64,000 bases of DNA, from positions 1-64,000 of the forward strand of contig NZ_JAGGLD010000002.1 of NCBI RefSeq assembly GCF_017874255.1, written 5' to 3'. The notes under the pieces are model-generated. The model had not been told where the DNA came from and searched no databases. It saw only the letters and a program-made list of their open reading frames with translations. Below are positions 1-8,723 of this stretch, piece after piece. Positions within the stretch are counted from its first letter, which is position 1; each line of letters opens with the position of its first letter. The position numbers and the translations under genes were made by a program. Origin of the DNA: Paenibacillus shirakamiensis. Lineage in GTDB: Bacteria > Bacillota > Bacilli > Paenibacillales > Paenibacillaceae.

Positions 1-299
1 CGCATCGTCGCCTTGGTGAGCCATTACCTCACCAACTAGCTAATGCGCCGCAGGCCCATCCATAAGTGACAGATTGCTCCGTCTTTCATTCTCTCGTCAT
101 GCGAAGAAAGAAATTATCCGGTATTAGCTACCGTTTCCGGTAGTTATCCCAGTCTTACAGGCAGGTTGCCTACGTGTTACTCACCCGTCCGCCGCTAAAC
201 TTAATTCGAAGCAAGCTTCGAATTAAACTCCGCTCGACTTGCATGTATTAGGCATGCCGCCAGCGTTCGTCCTGAGCCAGGATCAAACTCTCCATTAAG
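1..299 (-). rRNA. 16S ribosomal RNA, 5' part (cut by window edge)
   Basis: The complement of 271-291 is the universal 16S 5' primer site (AGAGTTTGATCCTGGCTCAG). Further in are the usual V1 hairpin and the conserved helices up to about nucleotide 300 of the molecule. Transcription runs leftward out of the window, so the rest of the rRNA operon lies outside. The mature 5' end is put near 299 by analogy with Bacillus 16S; the exact base is not visible from sequence alone. Confidence 0.97.
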
Positions 300-339
300 G
301 ATTAAAATGCTCTTCTCCAGAAGAGAAGATCTTTTAATC
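300..339 (-). other. Leader hairpin just upstream of 16S
   Basis: An imperfect inverted repeat pairs GATTAAAA (332-339) with TTTTAATC (300-307), and inside it TCTTCTC pairs with GAGAAGA. It ends at the predicted 16S 5' end, so it probably belongs to the pre-rRNA leader structure or processing stem. The role is inferred. Confidence 0.55.
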
Positions 340-440
340 AGGTGTTTGAATTGCTCATTTTGAAACTGACGAGAATTACTTCTCTTAAAATGAATGTCGA
401 TCCGACCGAAGTCGTCTCTCGTTCATGTGTTTTACTCACT

Positions 441-462
441 CGTTGTTCAGTTTTCAAAGATC
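441..462 (-). promoter_or_regulatory. boxA-like rRNA antitermination site
   Basis: On the minus strand this reads GATCTTTGAAAACTGAACAA, the boxA-type element typical of Firmicutes rRNA leaders, where NusB/S10 assemble. It lies between the promoters and the 16S gene, as expected. Confidence 0.5.
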
Positions 463-521
463 AATTTCTCTTATACAGCGCCGCTTTGCGTCTCTTTCGA
501 TGTCTCAGCAGCAACTCTTAT

Positions 522-550
522 AATATATCATGTTGGTCACTCAATTGCAA
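522..550 (-). promoter_or_regulatory. rRNA promoter P2 (proximal)
   Basis: Minus-strand -35 TTGCAA (545-550), 17-bp spacer, -10 TATATT (522-527) followed by ATAAGAG. The -10 context (GATATATTATAAG) is identical to that of the distal promoter about 87 bp upstream. Confidence 0.8.
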
Positions 551-608
551 GCACTTTTTTTCAGCTAGTTTTTCAATGTTACTGATGGGCTTTCGCGACC
601 GGACTTAT

Positions 609-637
609 AATATATCATTATTTAATAATGATATCAA
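609..637 (-). promoter_or_regulatory. rRNA promoter P1 (distal)
   Basis: Minus-strand -35 TTGATA (632-637), 17-bp spacer, -10 TATATT (609-614). An A/T-rich stretch at 638-680 just upstream could act as an UP element. Together P1, P2 and the safA terminator account for the gene-free stretch 300-714. Confidence 0.8.
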
Positions 638-680
638 GTACTAATTATAACTTTTTAAAAATGAATAAAATTAATTGTAA

Positions 681-709
681 TAAAAATAACGCCTATAAAG
701 GCGTTATTT
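681..709 (-). terminator. Rho-independent terminator of the safA-like gene
   Basis: Perfect 10-bp stem AAATAACGCC/GGCGTTATTT (684-709), 6-nt loop, followed on the minus strand by a T-rich tail. It sits six bases after the stop codon. Confidence 0.85.
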
Positions 710-714
710 CTCTA

Positions 715-2175
715 CTACTCTCTAATCCAGGGATTATGTTGAACTTTTTTTCTTTCACTTCTATTACTTGTTTTTTTTGTATCCTTCATTGAATTTCGTA
801 ATTTATTCTGCTCAGTAGCTTTAGAGATAGGTGAACCCGATACTTTAGCTTTGGCTTTACTCTTTGGTGATTTTGTCTTTGCCTTTACTTCTTTATGCTC
901 CCCAAGATTCGAATTCTCTTCTTCCTCATTCTCTCTAAGGATGTCTGAAACACCAAATCCTCCTATAGGGCTCTGAGGTACTACATTTTGATCTGCATAA
1001 CCACTGTAATTCAATTGAGGGTTATATCCTGGGACCGAGTATCCAAAAGTACTATAATTCTGATGCTGCCCATACGGATTATATTCTTGTTGAGCGTAGG
1101 GATTATATTCTTGTTGTTGCCCATAAGATTGATACGGCACCCCTTGAATCTGGCCATATATGTTCTGAGTATGCTCTGGATAACTAAACTGTGGATAGTC
1201 CTGTTGTCCCCCTGGAGTTGGCCAGTTCGTTTCTCCAGAGATATTTTCCTGACCCTTATATCCATAAGATTGGTGCGGTTGTGAATAAGGGTTGTAATTC
1301 GATTCATAATTATCGGGATATTGAAATACGGGTGGCCACTCTTGCCCAGGTTGACCCGCAATACCGGGGTAGCCATTTTGTATTGGAGATGCATACTCCT
1401 GTGATGGACCCTCATTATAATTGTAAGGTGATATTACAGGCTGAGTTTCGGTAGGATATTGTAAAAATAAAGATTCTGCTCCACCTGAATGATCTGAACA
1501 TCCACAAGGCGATTCCAATACGGGTTGTTGGGGTAGATACTCTGGCTCTTTGTATTCTGGTACATAATTGTAGATAGGCAGTTGCTGCTGTGCCTGTTGC
1601 TGCTGAATACTAATCTCAGAATAATCCACATTAATATTGTAATTTGGAGATGGTTGCTGAGCTATAGGCGCTGTAATGATTGGCGTTGGTGCTGGAATAT
1701 ACGGCTGAACAGGAGGAAGACTTGGAGGTAACGCAGGAAGTGGAGATGGAACCGGAGTAGATATAATAGGTGCCGTGTTCTTTTTCTCGTGGTTCCCCCC
1801 ATAATAATGATGTTCCGCCCCTGTTGCATAGGTAGGTCCATGTGATTGAGATGGAATATTGATAACCTCTCCCACTTTTAGAACATCAGGGTTGTTCAAT
1901 TGGGGATTACTCTGAATTAGCTCCTGTAGTGGGATTCCCCAAGCATGGGATAGTTTAAATAATGTATCCCCTTGCTTTACAGTATGTTTGTACACGATAC
2001 CATGATCTCCTCCAACCGATACGCCTGTTGACGGCACTTTTACCTTTTCTCCTACAATTAATACATCGGGGTTGGATAACTGCGGATTAGCATCAATTAA
2101 TTTTTGCAATGGAACCTGATACTTATTCGACAATTCAAACAACGTATCGCCTTGCTTAACTATGTGTATCTTCAC
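715..2175 (-). CDS. safA: SafA-like spore coat/cortex morphogenetic protein with two LysM domains
   Basis: The 486-residue protein starts at GTG 2173-2175, with AGGAGG 10 nt upstream. Two tandem N-terminal LysM domains (about residues 1-48 and 62-108, each with a VKQGDTLF start) predict peptidoglycan binding. The rest is Pro, Gln, Tyr, Asn and Gly-rich with short repeats such as EYNPY, then a basic Lys-rich tail. SafA of B. subtilis is targeted to the cortex-coat interface with SpoVID and is encoded near this same locus, so a SafA role fits. The family's usual form has a single N-terminal LysM, so the second copy is a difference. Only the LysM part is firm; the name rests on architecture and position. 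It is monocistronic, with a terminator directly downstream. Confidence 0.75.
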   Translation of the reverse strand: MKIHIVKQGDTLFELSNKYQVPLQKLIDANPQLSNPDVLIVGEKVKVPSTGVSVGGDHGIVYKHTVKQGDTLFKLSHAWGIPLQELIQSNPQLNNPDVLKVGEVINIPSQSHGPTYATGAEHHYYGGNHEKKNTAPIISTPVPSPLPALPPSLPPVQPYIPAPTPIITAPIAQQPSPNYNINVDYSEISIQQQQAQQQLPIYNYVPEYKEPEYLPQQPVLESPCGCSDHSGGAESLFLQYPTETQPVISPYNYNEGPSQEYASPIQNGYPGIAGQPGQEWPPVFQYPDNYESNYNPYSQPHQSYGYKGQENISGETNWPTPGGQQDYPQFSYPEHTQNIYGQIQGVPYQSYGQQQEYNPYAQQEYNPYGQHQNYSTFGYSVPGYNPQLNYSGYADQNVVPQSPIGGFGVSDILRENEEEENSNLGEHKEVKAKTKSPKSKAKAKVSGSPISKATEQNKLRNSMKDTKKTSNRSERKKVQHNPWIRE

Positions 2176-2277
2176 TCGGTCAAGACCTCCTAAAATGTCT
2201 TCTTAGGGCCGTGATATTCGCCCGTTGCCCATTTCTACATCCTATGCAGGAGCCCGCCTTTTGACATCAATTTACGC

Positions 2278-2315
2278 AAAAAAAATCCCTCAGACACTTA
2301 TTGGGTCGTGAAGGA
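2278..2315 (-). terminator. Terminator of the pheB-hom-thrB-pheA operon
   Basis: On the minus strand TCCTTCA pairs with TGAGGGA (one G-U), with GAC/GTC inside, followed by eight Ts (2278-2285). It lies about 50 bases after the pheA stop. Confidence 0.7.
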
Positions 2316-2364
2316 CAATGATTCTCTATTATTCTGCCAGACATAAAGTACCTAGACCTTATTT

Positions 2365-3252
2365 TTAAGACAATACTTCATAATTATAACTTAGATAAGA
2401 TCCTAAGATGCGCACTTGGCAACCTAAAGCCTCAATCTCCTCAATCGCAGAAGGCAACAACACCGAATCCAGCGAATGCAGGACATCAATGTAGAAGTAA
2501 TAGCTACCTAGCTTCTTCTTGGTTGGACGTGACTCGATACGGGACAAGTTCAATTTTCGCCAAGAAAATGCAGAAAGGACCTGATGAAGAGCACCTGGAA
2601 AATCAGAAGGTAGCGTTATGAGTACGCTTGTCTTCTCTTCGCTAACTGGGGCTTTCAGTTGTTCCAGCGCTGTGGGTCCAATTAATATGAATCTGGTAAA
2701 ATTATTATCATGATCTGTAATATACTTAGCCAGAACATCTAATTCGTGCTTTTTCGCGCCCAGTAAGGTTCCAATTGCAAGCCAGCGTTGATTCGGATTT
2801 TTCTTCACAATCTCAATAGCTTCAGCAGTACTTGAAGCATTCTCCAACTCAGCATTCGGCATGTGACTGCGGATAAACTGGAGACACTGCGCCATAGCAA
2901 CAGGATGTGAAATCACTTTGGTAACCTGAGTTAGATCGACTTTCCCACCGGATTCGAACGATGACATAAATTCATCTTGTCGGCCAATCAAATTCTGAAG
3001 GGAGGGATAGACCCATTCTAGTCGCATAGGAATATCAATCTCATGCACTAACCAGTCCATATGAAGAGAAACCGAACCTTCAATCGTATTCTCAATGGGA
3101 ATTACCGAATAGTCGGTTGTTCCGTTCACAGTAGACAAGAAAACATCGGCTATCTGCTTGTAATGTACCAAGGTTATAGGCTCATCGCCGAATAGATGTA
3201 GAACGGCTTCATGAGATACTGATCCTTCTGGTAAACATGCGATCCTCTTCAT
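2365..3252 (-). CDS. pheA: Prephenate dehydratase
   Basis: This 295-residue enzyme converts prephenate to phenylpyruvate in phenylalanine synthesis. The N-terminal dehydratase domain shows the PIENTIEGSVS motif (about residues 52-62) and the TRF motif (186-188) that contains the catalytic Thr. A C-terminal ACT domain (about 206-285) carries ESRP (240-243), the phenylalanine feedback site of the family. Length is normal for a monofunctional PDT. Its ATG overlaps the thrB stop as ATGA (3249-3252), so translation is coupled. It is the last gene of an operon that makes homoserine, phosphohomoserine and phenylpyruvate. Confidence 0.96.
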   Translation of the reverse strand: MKRIACLPEGSVSHEAVLHLFGDEPITLVHYKQIADVFLSTVNGTTDYSVIPIENTIEGSVSLHMDWLVHEIDIPMRLEWVYPSLQNLIGRQDEFMSSFESGGKVDLTQVTKVISHPVAMAQCLQFIRSHMPNAELENASSTAEAIEIVKKNPNQRWLAIGTLLGAKKHELDVLAKYITDHDNNFTRFILIGPTALEQLKAPVSEEKTSVLITLPSDFPGALHQVLSAFSWRKLNLSRIESRPTKKKLGSYYFYIDVLHSLDSVLLPSAIEEIEALGCQVRILGSYLSYNYEVLS

Positions 3253-4223
3253 ACAGCAACTTCCCCTTTAATGAAATCCGCAAATGAATCTTGAGCTGAA
3301 ACTTCAATCACTTGGGGACCTGTTAGATCCGGTTTCAACCAGAGCGTTCGGGCATCAATCTCGTGATCCATCAAAACATCCCCTAAAAATTGCTCTAGTT
3401 CAGCACCGGTTCCAGCTTGTCGATTAACTAGGGCTAACAAAGTTGGGCCCGCCCCGCTTAATGCAACCCCTAAAGCACCATGTCGATGTGCTTCTTCTAA
3501 AATTTGAGTCATCCCAGGAATTAATGCCCCTCGGTACGGTTGATGAATGCGATCTTTCATCGCTGTAGCAATCATATCGAGTCTTCCAGTACAAAATGCT
3601 GCAGTAAGTAAAGAAACATGGCTAACATTAAATACAACATCCTGCATGGATAGACTTTGAGGTAGCACTTCACGGGCAGCTTTCGTAGATAACTGAAATT
3701 GTGGAATAGCGACTAAAATATCTAAATCAGCTGGTGGAGTTATTTTAATATAATCAGCATGTTCTCCATCCCAAGTAGCTGTAATCATCCCACCAAATAA
3801 AGAAGCTCCCACATTATCAGGATGCTGCTCAATCTGAGTAGCCATATCGAATAGTTTGGATAAAGGTAGGGGATGATCAAGGAGTGCATTCGCAGCAACT
3901 AATCCACCAACAATAGCAGAAGCGCTGCTTCCAAGCCCACGCGTCAAAGGTATTTCTGAATACATGGATATTTCAATTTCCGGAATTTCTACGCCAGCTT
4001 CTACAAAAACCGCCTGAGCTACTTCATAGATCAGATTGCTCTTGTCTAGTGGAATTCCGTGCAACTCTTCTCCATAAAGATGAATTGCTGTCCTATTGGC
4101 TATCTTCATTTCAATCCATGCATATAAGGATAAGGCCATACCCAGTGTATCAAAACCAGGGCCAAGATTTGCTGTACTTGCTGGTATCCTCACTCGTACT
4201 GCTTTCTGCTGCAAAGAACTCAT
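3249..4223 (-). CDS. thrB: Homoserine kinase
   Basis: A GHMP-family kinase that phosphorylates L-homoserine on the way to threonine. The ATP-binding motif LTRGLGSSASA lies near residue 90 and the C-terminal LSGAGPT motif near residue 240; the length, 324 residues, is typical. Two adjacent ATG codons are possible. The second (4221-4223) is chosen because AAGGAG lies 7 nt upstream of it and only 4 nt from the first. It follows hom after a short gap and overlaps pheA. Threonine synthase (thrC), which sits between hom and thrB in B. subtilis, is absent here. Confidence 0.96.
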   Translation of the reverse strand: MSSLQQKAVRVRIPASTANLGPGFDTLGMALSLYAWIEMKIANRTAIHLYGEELHGIPLDKSNLIYEVAQAVFVEAGVEIPEIEISMYSEIPLTRGLGSSASAIVGGLVAANALLDHPLPLSKLFDMATQIEQHPDNVGASLFGGMITATWDGEHADYIKITPPADLDILVAIPQFQLSTKAAREVLPQSLSMQDVVFNVSHVSLLTAAFCTGRLDMIATAMKDRIHQPYRGALIPGMTQILEEAHRHGALGVALSGAGPTLLALVNRQAGTGAELEQFLGDVLMDHEIDARTLWLKPDLTGPQVIEVSAQDSFADFIKGEVAV

Positions 4224-4279
4224 CATGTAACTCCTTTTCCTAAATGTAGCTTCACTATTAAGTTAAGAAATGTTAAACG

Positions 4280-5566
4280 TTAACCTTCAACACGGTATAC
4301 ACTTTTCACGCGATGAATGACATCCAGTCCTTCAAAGTGCTTCAATACTTTATTCATATTAGCTTGGCTTGCGTCATGGGTGACAATAATAATTTCTGCA
4401 TCCGTATGTTGTTCATTCGGCGTCTGTACTACCGAAGCCAAGCTCACGTCAAATTCTGCAAATACTTGAGTAATCTGAGCAAGAACACCCGCTTTATCTG
4501 CTACTTGTAAAAGAATAAAGTTCTTAAATGCTATTTCTTCTTCTGTTTTTAGTTTTTTGAGCTTATAAGGCACGATGGCTTTTAGCCCATTCACCCCAAG
4601 CTTCAAGTTCTTCACCACGGCGACAAGATCGGCCACAATTGAAGTCGCTGTTGGCATTTCGCCCGCACCCGCACCGTAAAACATCGTCTCGCCAACGGCC
4701 TCCCCATATACATAAACCGCATTAAATACGCCATGTACTGAAGCAATAGGATGGGTATTCTTCACCATTGTAGGTTGCACACTGATACTCAGTTGATCAT
4801 CTTGACGATCTGCAATTCCTAAAAGTTTCATTTCATAGCCAAGCTGCTTGGCATATTGAATATCTTCCTTAGTTACATTTGAGATTCCTTGAACCGAAAC
4901 GTCCTCTAATTCTACATTCGTGCGGAATCCCAATGTTCCCAAGATGGCCATTTTGCGTGCCGCATCTAATCCCTCTACATCAGAAGTAGGATCAGACTCT
5001 GCATATCCAAGTTCCTGCGCTTCGCTAAGAACAGCTTCATAAGAAGCTCCTTCTTGACTCATTTTTGTTAAAATGAAATTGGTTGTGCCATTCACAATCC
5101 CCATGATCTTCATAATCCGATCCGAAGAAAAACCTTCAATAAGGGTTCTAATGATGGGAATACCTCCCGCGACACTAGCCTCATAAAAAACATCACATTG
5201 CTTTTCTTGGGCCTTAGCTAGTATTTCTGATCCGTGTAACGCCATTAAGTCCTTATTCGCTGTAACGATATGCTTACCACGGTCTAAGGCTTCAAGAATA
5301 TATTCCTTTGTACCTGTAATCCCGCCCATAACTTCGATAATGACATCGATTTCCGGATCTCGGATGACGTCTAGTGGATTATCCGTTAATTTGCTTGAAT
5401 CAATAGATATAGTTCTCTGTTTATCCAGACTCTTCACAGCAATACGTTCGATGACAATCGGAGAACCTACCTGACTGCTTAAATCCTCCTGATGTCCTTC
5501 TACAATACGCACCACTCCAGTACCTACAGTTCCAAGGCCCAATAATCCTACTTTAATTGGCTTCAT
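4280..5566 (-). CDS. hom: Homoserine dehydrogenase
   Basis: This 428-residue enzyme reduces aspartate semialdehyde to homoserine with NAD(P)H, the branch point to threonine and methionine. It has an N-terminal Rossmann fold with GLGTVGTG (about residues 10-17), the TANKDL segment, the catalytic-domain block YEASVAGGIP and the GIVNGTTNF motif. A C-terminal ACT domain (about 350-425) probably gives threonine feedback. It lies between pheB and thrB on the minus strand, with 33 and 56 bp gaps. Confidence 0.97.
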   Translation of the reverse strand: MKPIKVGLLGLGTVGTGVVRIVEGHQEDLSSQVGSPIVIERIAVKSLDKQRTISIDSSKLTDNPLDVIRDPEIDVIIEVMGGITGTKEYILEALDRGKHIVTANKDLMALHGSEILAKAQEKQCDVFYEASVAGGIPIIRTLIEGFSSDRIMKIMGIVNGTTNFILTKMSQEGASYEAVLSEAQELGYAESDPTSDVEGLDAARKMAILGTLGFRTNVELEDVSVQGISNVTKEDIQYAKQLGYEMKLLGIADRQDDQLSISVQPTMVKNTHPIASVHGVFNAVYVYGEAVGETMFYGAGAGEMPTATSIVADLVAVVKNLKLGVNGLKAIVPYKLKKLKTEEEIAFKNFILLQVADKAGVLAQITQVFAEFDVSLASVVQTPNEQHTDAEIIIVTHDASQANMNKVLKHFEGLDVIHRVKSVYRVEG

Positions 5567-5599
5567 CTCTAATTCCTCCCTAGTCTCTATTCTCGTAAA

Positions 5600-6037
5600 T
5601 TATCCCTGTCCAATCGTGTGTACTCGGTGTACGCCTGCAATAGTATGAAGGGACAGAGTCAGATCATCTAATTCCGAAGTTAGTCCTGATGTTTCTACGG
5701 AAATCACTACATTTGCCTTGCCTTGAAGTGGGATACTCTGACTAATCGTAAGCACATTTCCCCCTAGTCCTGCAATCCGTGCCAAGACCTCAGATAAAAT
5801 ACCCGATCGATGTTCTAAATCGAATGAGAGAGTTACAATCCGATCCCGTTCAAGCTGGTTTAAGAAGTGAATACCCTCTTTATATTTGTAAAAAGCACTA
5901 CGGCTTAGACCTACTTGCTCCACCGCTTCATGTACGGTTTTCATTTCTCCGCTAGCCAGAAGCTGCTTCACCTGCATGGTCTTAATTAATGCTTCAGGTA
6001 ATATGTCTTCTCTTACAACATAATAATGTTCCTTCAA
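5600..6037 (-). CDS. pheB: ACT-domain regulatory protein PheB (UPF0735)
   Basis: The 145-residue protein starts with the family N-terminus (LKEHYYVVREDILPEA), has a small helix-turn-helix-like middle (SRSAFYKYKEGI), and a C-terminal ACT domain (about residues 70-145). It is called PheB from its link with pheA in Bacillus; its biochemical role is not settled. The start chosen is TTG (6035-6037), 7 nt after GGGGAGG, giving the family's usual length of about 147. A longer reading frame to 6109 is unlikely because the predicted transcription start (about 6074) lies inside it. It leads the hom-thrB-pheA operon, so an amino-acid-sensing role is plausible. Confidence 0.85.
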   Translation of the reverse strand: MKEHYYVVREDILPEALIKTMQVKQLLASGEMKTVHEAVEQVGLSRSAFYKYKEGIHFLNQLERDRIVTLSFDLEHRSGILSEVLARIAGLGGNVLTISQSIPLQGKANVVISVETSGLTSELDDLTLSLHTIAGVHRVHTIGQG

Positions 6038-6080
6038 GCTCCGTCCTCCCCAGAAAGACTTTTGTACGCCTCTAGTGGAC

Positions 6081-6109
6081 ATTATATCGAAGATTAAGAG
6101 ATCGAGCAA
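6081..6109 (-). promoter_or_regulatory. Promoter of the pheB-hom-thrB-pheA operon
   Basis: Minus-strand -35 TTGCTC (6104-6109), 17-bp spacer, perfect -10 TATAAT (6081-6086). Confidence 0.75.
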
Positions 6110-6133
6110 TAGTTATAATACACAGCATTATGT

Positions 6134-6177
6134 AAAAAAAACCGCCTGCAAATCTCATAAAGATTTGTAAACGGTTT
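6134..6177 (-). terminator. Terminator of the spo0B-obgE operon
   Basis: Long hairpin, AAACCG and TGCAAATCT pairing with AGATTTGTA and CGGTTT, ending in a run of Ts on the minus strand (6134-6140). Confidence 0.85.
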
Positions 6178-6187
6178 TCGTCTAGAT

Positions 6188-7498
6188 TTAATAGTAACTG
6201 CTACCTTCAACAAATTCAAATTCAAATTCGCCAATTCTTACGATCGTTCCATCTTTTGCTCCACGTTTGCGAAGTTCGTCATCTACACCCATATAGCGCA
6301 TAGTACGAGCTAATTTGAGGATAGCTTCATGCGTATTCAACTGCATACGTTTCATCATCCGATCGATCGCAACACTTTCCACTACGAAAGCTTCGTTATC
6401 TCGTTTGACGGTAAAGCTGTTATCTTCTTTTTCCTTCAGCTTATAGATCTTACGCTCTTCTACTTCATTCACTTCTTCAATTACTGGGGCATCTGGAATC
6501 TGATCCAACAGATCGGCTGTGCGGTACAACAATTCTTGAATCCCTTCACGCGTAAGAGAAGATATAGGTAAAATCTCCAATTCTGGACGAATCTTAGCAA
6601 GTTGCTCTTTAAATTTTTCTAAATTCTCTGCGGATTCTGGCATATCCATCTTATTCGCCGCTACCAGTTGAGGACGATTTTCCAAGTCAGCATTGTATAG
6701 CTTGACTTCTTCATTAATCTTCACCCAGTCATCAAAAGGATCTCTACCTTCTGAACCAGACATATCTACCACGTGAACAATGACACGAGTTCGTTCTACG
6801 TGACGTAAAAATTCATGCCCCAGACCTACACCTTCGTGCGCGCCTTCAATGAGCCCCGGAAGATCGGCCATAACAAAACTTCGTCCTTCACCTACATCTA
6901 CAACACCCAGATTTGGAGTAATTGTTGTGAAATGATACGCTCCGATTTTGGGTGTAGCGGCAGATACAACGGATAATAATGTTGATTTACCTACGCTCGG
7001 GAAACCGACCAGACCCACATCAGCCATTACTTTAAGTTCAAGAATAATGTACCGTTCTTGGCCCTCTTCCCCGTTCTCTGCTAGTTCTGGTGCTGGATTT
7101 TTTGGCGTTGCAAATCTTGAATTTCCTCGGCCGCCTCGGCCGCCCTTAGCTACAACCAATTGTTGACCTTGACGCGTCATGTCACCTAGCACTTCTTCGG
7201 TATCTTCATCAATAATTAAGGTGCCTGGAGGAATACGTACGATCATATCCTCTGAGCCAGCACCGTGTTGATTCTTGTTCCGGCCTTTCTCTCCACGCTT
7301 AGCTTTAAAATGACGTTGATAACGGAAATCTATAAGGGTTCTTAAACCTTCATCCACCTTAAAAATTACGCTTCCGCCCTTTCCTCCGTCTCCCCCTGCG
7401 GGTCCACCGTCAGGTACATATTTCTCACGGCGAAATGCTACGAGGCCATCTCCACCATCTCCGCCTCTAACAAAAATCTTCGCTTTATCTACAAACAT
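6188..7498 (-). CDS. obgE: Obg-family GTPase
   Basis: A 436-residue essential GTPase that acts in late 50S ribosome assembly and, in Bacillus, links to sporulation and the stress response. The glycine-rich Obg domain (about residues 1-158, with GGDGGDG and [12 protein letters not shown]) is followed by the G domain with GFPSVGKS (G1), DLPGLIEGA (G3) and NKMD (G4). A C-terminal OCT domain (about 350-430) ends the protein. It lies 20 bp after spo0B, the conserved Bacillus arrangement that couples the phosphorelay to this GTPase. Confidence 0.98.
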   Translation of the reverse strand: MFVDKAKIFVRGGDGGDGLVAFRREKYVPDGGPAGGDGGKGGSVIFKVDEGLRTLIDFRYQRHFKAKRGEKGRNKNQHGAGSEDMIVRIPPGTLIIDEDTEEVLGDMTRQGQQLVVAKGGRGGRGNSRFATPKNPAPELAENGEEGQERYIILELKVMADVGLVGFPSVGKSTLLSVVSAATPKIGAYHFTTITPNLGVVDVGEGRSFVMADLPGLIEGAHEGVGLGHEFLRHVERTRVIVHVVDMSGSEGRDPFDDWVKINEEVKLYNADLENRPQLVAANKMDMPESAENLEKFKEQLAKIRPELEILPISSLTREGIQELLYRTADLLDQIPDAPVIEEVNEVEERKIYKLKEKEDNSFTVKRDNEAFVVESVAIDRMMKRMQLNTHEAILKLARTMRYMGVDDELRKRGAKDGTIVRIGEFEFEFVEGSSYY

Positions 7499-7518
7499 GC
7501 CTTCACCTCATCCTATAT

Positions 7519-8256
7519 TCAACATGGTAGCCGTAGTTCGAAGGAATGTTGCTCAGCGAGAGTCTGTCCAGTCTTAATTCGCTTGCCTATTACATTCTCT
7601 TCAATCCGTCTTCTTAGCATTTCGGCGTTACCACAGTTCCCGTCTTGATTAAATACCACTACAATCTCATCTTTTTCTCGGTACATCTTCATAGAAAGTT
7701 GAATGACATCTCCCCATGATGATCGACCTGCAAACTGATACGCACGAATCATTTCCCCAATGGCAGCTGTCAATTCTTCAGCAGAATCCTGATCTAACAA
7801 ATCTCCTAGCTGGAGTCCATCCTGAATATCCACATCTAGCATTATAGAAGTATTCACTTCTCTGAAGGATTGCAGATAGAACACTAATGAGGGAATTCCC
7901 AATCTCGATATACTCGTTTCTTTGTTCATTCGTTCTCTTATTCTGTCCACACATTCCATAAGTTTATCATGTTTGTTCAGCTGAATATAACCATACAAAA
8001 TTTGCAAATCATTCATCCAGTCATGACGATGATGTCCGAGTGTAGCTGCTGCTGTACGTTGTAATGATCCTACGGATCGCTGTTTATCTAGTATATTCAG
8101 TTTATGAATATACCTGAAATAGCCCACGGCAACGAAAAGACCCCATAAGCAAGCTAAGAGGTGCAAAATCAGTGAATGGGCAAAATAAACAAGTATCAAA
8201 GGAATCGATGCAATGATTGGCATAGCAATTGGTAACAATTTACGAACATTCATCAT
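7519..8256 (-). CDS. spo0B: Spo0B-like sporulation phosphotransferase, membrane-anchored
   Basis: This fits Spo0B, which relays phosphate from Spo0F to Spo0A. The key block GHHRHDWMNDLQ matches the Bacillus phospho-accepting helix; the His of RHDWMN (about residue 78) corresponds to His30 there. Unlike the 192-residue soluble B. subtilis protein, this one (245 residues) has two predicted N-terminal membrane segments (about residues 5-25 and 30-50). The ATG at 8254-8256 is preferred over an upstream TTG (8277) because AAAAGGG lies 8 nt before it. The position directly upstream of obgE supports the assignment; the overall sequence is otherwise quite divergent. Confidence 0.85.
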   Translation of the reverse strand: MMNVRKLLPIAMPIIASIPLILVYFAHSLILHLLACLWGLFVAVGYFRYIHKLNILDKQRSVGSLQRTAAATLGHHRHDWMNDLQILYGYIQLNKHDKLMECVDRIRERMNKETSISRLGIPSLVFYLQSFREVNTSIMLDVDIQDGLQLGDLLDQDSAEELTAAIGEMIRAYQFAGRSSWGDVIQLSMKMYREKDEIVVVFNQDGNCGNAEMLRRRIEENVIGKRIKTGQTLAEQHSFELRLPC

Positions 8257-8295
8257 TTCCCATTCCCTTTTCCCCAAGTAAACATCTTGAGTTTC

Positions 8296-8304
8296 AGTAT
8301 ATCA
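8296..8304 (-). promoter_or_regulatory. Possible extended -10 promoter of spo0B-obgE
   Basis: Minus-strand TGATATACT, an extended -10 (TGn-TATACT), 40 bases upstream of spo0B and downstream of the rpmA terminator. No good -35 is seen. Confidence 0.45.
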
Positions 8305-8335
8305 CAAAAGATTTGGGCTTCCTAAAAATAACATA

Positions 8336-8366
8336 CAAAAAGAACCCCTGGCATAATGCCGGGGGC
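8336..8366 (-). terminator. Terminator of the rplU-prp-rpmA operon
   Basis: GC-rich hairpin (CCCCGGCATT/ATGCCAGGGG type, 8345-8364) followed on the minus strand by TTCTTTTT. Confidence 0.85.
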
Positions 8367-8393
8367 TCGGGTAGGCCTCAACATAAAGAATTC

Positions 8394-8705
8394 TTACGCT
8401 TCTACTGCAGCTGCTACAGGAGCAACGGCAACAGGGTATACGCTCACTTTTTTGCGATCGCGACCCCAACGTTCGAACTTAACAACACCGTCCACTTTCG
8501 CGAACAAAGTATCGTCTTTACCGATTCCTACGTTGTTACCAGGGTGAATCTTCGTACCGCGTTGACGCACGAGGATACTTCCGCCAGTAACAGTTTGACC
8601 GTCAGCACGTTTAACGCCAAGGCGTTGAGCGTGGCTGTCACGTCCGTTTTTTGTGGAACCTACACCTTTTTTCGATGCAAATAACTGGAGATCCAATTTC
8701 AACAT
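8394..8705 (-). CDS. rpmA: 50S ribosomal protein L27 precursor
   Basis: This 103-residue protein has the L27 core ([14 protein letters not shown], then [11 protein letters not shown]). It carries the Firmicute-type N-terminal extension [10 protein letters not shown], which the protease Prp removes so that the mature tail can reach the peptidyl-transferase centre. The LQLFA/SKKG cut site is intact. The C-terminal Val/Ala-rich tail is slightly longer than usual. It is the last gene of the rplU-prp-rpmA operon. Confidence 0.98.
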   Translation of the reverse strand: MLKLDLQLFASKKGVGSTKNGRDSHAQRLGVKRADGQTVTGGSILVRQRGTKIHPGNNVGIGKDDTLFAKVDGVVKFERWGRDRKKVSVYPVAVAPVAAAVEA

Positions 8706-8723
8706 GATTGTCCACCTCCTTCT

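Noticed and set aside
342..644. Open frame of 100 codons on the plus strand
   Set aside because: It lies in the rRNA leader and promoter region, runs against the rRNA transcript and has no ribosome site.
2176..2277. Sigma-E or sigma-K promoter of the safA-like gene (CATAGGAT near 2240)
   Set aside because: The -10-like string lacks a matching -35 at the right distance on the minus strand.
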